This document shows positions 5,916 to 7,972 of a stretch of 7,972 nt of DNA, one piece after another. The DNA is from DASUAL01 sp050733055 (GTDB lineage: Bacteria; Gemmatimonadota; Gemmatimonadetes; Gemmatimonadales; GWC2-71-9), in NCBI GenBank assembly GCA_050733055.1, contig JBOHSI010000150.1:1-7972 (forward strand). The letters are read 5' to 3'. Numbering within the stretch: the stretch's first letter is position 1; the number at the start of each line of letters is the position of its first letter. Both the position numbers and the translations under genes were made by a program. The notes below the pieces were generated by a model, which was not told the origin of the DNA, made no database searches, and worked only from the letters and a program-made list of their open reading frames with translations.

Positions 5916-7163
5916 CTACTTCAGGAACCGGGAAAGGCGAAACAGCGGATCGGGCGACGCTCGATCGAGCACTGCCCCCGCGACGAGCTCCCCCACCGCT
6001 GGACCGTGCTTGAACCCGTGCCCCGAGCCGCCGCCGACGAGCCACGCGTTGTCTGCGCTCGGGTGCCGGTCCACGATGAAGTGCTCGTCCGGCGATTGCT
6101 CGTACTGGCAGACGCGCGCTTCGAGCAGCGGCGCGTCCTTCAGGGCCGGAAACCGGAAGGCGAGGTACGCGCGGACGGCCTTCAGGCCCTCGGTGGTGGC
6201 GACGCGGTCGCCCGCCGTCGGATCAAACACCGGCCCGCGGCTGTCGTCGGCGACCTTGAAGCCGCGCCAGCGGTTCCCCGGGATACCGTACATGAAGCGA
6301 GGCCCCCCCCCGACTCCCCCACTCGCCCCATGGTCGGCCCAGACGGGCAGCGCGTCCTCGCCGAAGCGCTCGTCTCCCGCCGGCGTACCGAAGAAGAACA
6401 CCTCCTGGCGAGTCGGCGTCACGCGTCGCCCGACGACATCGGGGAACAGCGGGCCCAGCCATGGCCCGCAGGCGAAGACGTACGCGTCCGCCGAGCGCTT
6501 GCTGCCGTCCGACAGCGTGACCCCGTGCAGCTTCCCGCCAGCGATGCTCCCCGGCAGCACCGCCAGCTGGCGGTACTCGCCCCCTTCGGCGAGAAACCCC
6601 TCGAGCACAACCTCGCAGGCGAGCCGCGCCAAGAGATAGCCGGCATCCCGCTCGTGGATGGCCCAGCGAACGCCGTCGAGGTGGATCTGAGGGTAGCGCC
6701 GCGCCACTTCGGCCACGGCGAGCTCCTCGAACGCGAGCCCTGCGTCCCGGAGAGCAGGCAGCGCGGCCCGTTCGTACTGATCGTCGGCGCCCACGAGCCA
6801 CAGTACGCCGATCGGGTAGTACAGCGGGCGGCGCCAGCGCCGCTCGTGCTCCTTCCAGAGCGCCAGCGCCCGCGCCGTGAGCTTCGTGTAAATGGGTCGG
6901 GGACCGTAGGTGCCGCGGATCACGCGCGTCTCGCCGCCGGAGCTCGCGCGCGAGTTGCCCGGCCCCCAGGCGTCGAGCAGCGTGACGCGCGCGCCGCGCC
7001 GCAGGAGCTCGAGGGCCGTCCAGCCGCCGAATGCCCCGGCCCCCACCACGATCACGTGCGGTTTCTGCGTCATCGTGAAGAGCACCCCCTTCCGAGGAAG
7101 CACCGCCGCCGCAACCCCCGCGGCGCACGAGCCGACGAACGCCCGCCGCGGAAGCGATGTCAC
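5916..7163 (-). CDS. FAD-dependent amine oxidase of the sarcosine oxidase/SolA (MSOX) family with a Tat-like N-terminal extension
   Basis: The 415-residue product carries a dinucleotide-binding fold, IVVGAGAFGG (38-47), and the hallmarks of monomeric sarcosine oxidase. These are an ETRVIRGTYG segment with R80 and R83 (MSOX R49 and R52), K303 in RGFKV (the oxygen-activating Lys), C352 in CQYEQSPDEHFIVD (the cysteine that binds FAD covalently in MSOX) and GSGHGFKHGPAVGE (378-391). The family oxidises secondary amines such as sarcosine, N-methyltryptophan or pipecolate, yielding an imine and H2O2. The GTG start at 7163 shares GTGA with the upstream stop and adds residues 1-30 with PRRAFVG and an Ala-rich hydrophobic run, which looks like a Tat signal. 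An internal ATG at 7073 (residue 31) has a good ribosome site and gives 385 residues, close to the normal MSOX length. The substrate is unknown. A run of nine G on the coding strand encodes G285-G287. Confidence 0.87.
   Translation of the reverse strand: MTSLPRRAFVGSCAAGVAAAVLPRKGVLFTMTQKPHVIVVGAGAFGGWTALELLRRGARVTLLDAWGPGNSRASSGGETRVIRGTYGPRPIYTKLTARALALWKEHERRWRRPLYYPIGVLWLVGADDQYERAALPALRDAGLAFEELAVAEVARRYPQIHLDGVRWAIHERDAGYLLARLACEVVLEGFLAEGGEYRQLAVLPGSIAGGKLHGVTLSDGSKRSADAYVFACGPWLGPLFPDVVGRRVTPTRQEVFFFGTPAGDERFGEDALPVWADHGASGGVGGGPRFMYGIPGNRWRGFKVADDSRGPVFDPTAGDRVATTEGLKAVRAYLAFRFPALKDAPLLEARVCQYEQSPDEHFIVDRHPSADNAWLVGGGSGHGFKHGPAVGELVAGAVLDRASPDPLFRLSRFLK
6303..6311. repeat. Nine-base C homopolymer (G9 on the coding strand) inside the flavin oxidase gene
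   Basis: The run encodes three consecutive glycines in a Gly-rich loop before the RFMYGIPG strand. The reading frame is intact at nine bases. It is the longest homopolymer that I noticed in the window. Confidence 0.85.
7083..7091 (-). promoter_or_regulatory. Candidate internal ribosome binding site for a shorter flavin oxidase
   Basis: On the minus strand AAGGGGGTG differs at one base from the ideal AAGGAGGTG. It ends 9 bases before an in-frame ATG at 7073, which begins MTQKPHVIVVGAG, the usual N-terminus of this family. The GTG start at 7163 has no comparable element. The site could direct a cytoplasmic form without the Tat-like segment, or could be a chance match in GC-rich DNA. Confidence 0.35.
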
Positions 7164-7972
7164 GGCGGCGGCGCGCTCGGGGCACGTGCCGCAGACACCG
7201 CCCGGCTCACGCGGTCGCGCTCGCTCGGATCGAGCTGCGGGGCCCAGGGATCGTCACACGCGTCCACGGGAATGACCCCGTCGGCGGCGAGCGCCCAGAG
7301 CATGCGCTGCACATACCCGTCGACCGGGGCGGCGAACGTGGCCGCTGCAAACCGGTCACACACCCCCGCCAGCCGGACGAATCGCGCGAAGTTCCCCCGT
7401 CGGAACGCCTCGAGCATCGCGACCTGAAGGTCCGTGAGCGCGGCCCCCATGCCAGCGAGGGCCGCCTGTGCCCCCATCGTCAGGGAGTAGCCGAGGAAGC
7501 GGTCCTCTCCCGTTATCAGCAGCTTTCCCGGATGATCGCGCATGAGCCCCGCGATCCGTTGGAACGTCATGACCGAGTCGAGCGTCGCGACCTTGATGCC
7601 GATGACGGCAGGGAGCTTCAGGATCGCGTGCAGGGTTTCGTTGTCGTACGCGACCCCGCCGGCAGCCTCGTACAGGTAGAACACGATCACCGGCAGGTCG
7701 CGGCCGAGAGCCTGGTGATACGCGACCGGATCCTCGGCGCGCGGGAACGCGAGGAGCGCGTCCGCACCTCCCGCTTGTGCGTCGCGCGCCATATCGAGAC
7801 TGTTGGCGCCCGCGACGATGACACTCATCGGCAACGCCGCGCGCCAAGTCGCGAGCACCTGCCCGCGTTGCTCCGCCGACAGATGCGGCCCCCGTCCCGT
7901 ATGGGCCCACACAGCGACCCCCGCCACCTGGTGGCCGGCCATCCAGGCCGCGTAGGCGCGCTGCGCGTCCTC
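7160..7972 (-). CDS. Dihydrodipicolinate synthase/N-acetylneuraminate lyase family protein (N-terminus beyond window)
   Basis: The visible 270 residues run from the window edge to a TGA at 7162-7160; about 25-30 N-terminal residues are missing. The Schiff-base lysine is K127 in VIGIKVATLDSV, and a Tyr equivalent to DapA Tyr133 is probably Y99 in VFYLYEAAGG. The segment VAVWAHTGRGPHLSAEQR (19-36) matches the 'GTTGE...Ls.eE' loop, and ITGEDRFLGYSLTMGA (153-168) matches the strand and loop after the Schiff-base Lys. Family members form an imine with a 2-oxo acid and perform aldol cleavage, condensation or dehydration/deamination. The loop motifs differ from true DapA (AHTGRG for GTTGE, YLYE for YNVP), so lysine biosynthesis is unlikely; a sugar-acid or hydroxyproline-type lyase/deaminase is more plausible. 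The gene overlaps the flavin oxidase by four bases, which implies a shared operon. The C-terminal tail (AARAPSAPPP) is probably disordered. Confidence 0.88.
   Translation of the reverse strand, partial: EDAQRAYAAWMAGHQVAGVAVWAHTGRGPHLSAEQRGQVLATWRAALPMSVIVAGANSLDMARDAQAGGADALLAFPRAEDPVAYHQALGRDLPVIVFYLYEAAGGVAYDNETLHAILKLPAVIGIKVATLDSVMTFQRIAGLMRDHPGKLLITGEDRFLGYSLTMGAQAALAGMGAALTDLQVAMLEAFRRGNFARFVRLAGVCDRFAAATFAAPVDGYVQRMLWALAADGVIPVDACDDPWAPQLDPSERDRVSRAVSAARAPSAPPP

Noticed and set aside
6006..7427. Plus-strand open frame of 473 codons
   Set aside because: It is antisense to the flavin oxidase and the DapA-like gene, both supported by conserved catalytic residues; its composition is that of a shadow frame.
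1..7972. tRNA, rRNA, CRISPR array, insertion sequence or attachment site
   Set aside because: Nothing like a tRNA fold, regularly spaced long repeats, transposase motifs or terminal inverted repeats was seen; nearly every base is within a gene of ordinary codon use.

Overview
The window is densely coded, high-GC bacterial DNA. Every gene I can support lies on the minus strand, so transcription runs from base 7972 towards base 1. The short gaps, small overlaps, c-type cytochrome, Tat signals and lipoprotein signal suggest a Gram-negative, respiring bacterium from an environmental high-GC lineage. Gemmatimonadota, Acidobacteriota and Methylomirabilota/Rokubacteria-like groups would fit, but the sequence alone does not settle it.

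Region 1 (about 7972 to 3166) is a tight five-gene run. In transcription order it holds: a DapA/NanA-family aldolase-lyase cut by the window edge; an FAD amine oxidase of the sarcosine oxidase/SolA type with an unusual Tat-like N-terminus; a divergent protein with the sequence pattern of dihydroorotate dehydrogenases; an enolase-superfamily enzyme of the N-succinylamino-acid racemase/o-succinylbenzoate synthase (NSAR/OSBS) group; and a small protein of unknown function. Successive genes are joined by a 4-base overlap, a 1-base gap, a 20-base overlap and a 6-base gap, so they are very probably one operon. Together they look like a small catabolic route for an unusual amino acid or secondary amine: epimerise, oxidise at C-N, then cleave or deaminate. 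The substrate cannot be read from the sequence.

Region 2 (3165 to 3067) is a 99-base non-coding gap with a GC-rich palindrome and at most a weak promoter.

Region 3 (3066 to 1) is the start of an alternative complex III (ACIII) operon: actA, a pentaheme cytochrome c, followed 11 bases later by actB, a molybdopterin-oxidoreductase-like protein running into a ferredoxin-like domain. actB leaves the window before its stop; the quinol-oxidising membrane subunits (actC onward) would be expected beyond base 1. ACIII oxidises menaquinol or ubiquinol and passes electrons to cytochrome c or directly to an oxidase. If the enolase-family gene is a true OSBS it would serve menaquinone synthesis and link the two regions, but its neighbours favour a catabolic role.

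The points most worth a second look are the gene set of region 1, the alternative starts (exported versus cytoplasmic) of the flavin oxidase, the divergent dihydroorotate-dehydrogenase-like protein with a 10-bp repeat beside its predicted phosphate-binding loop, and the cysteine pattern of ActB.
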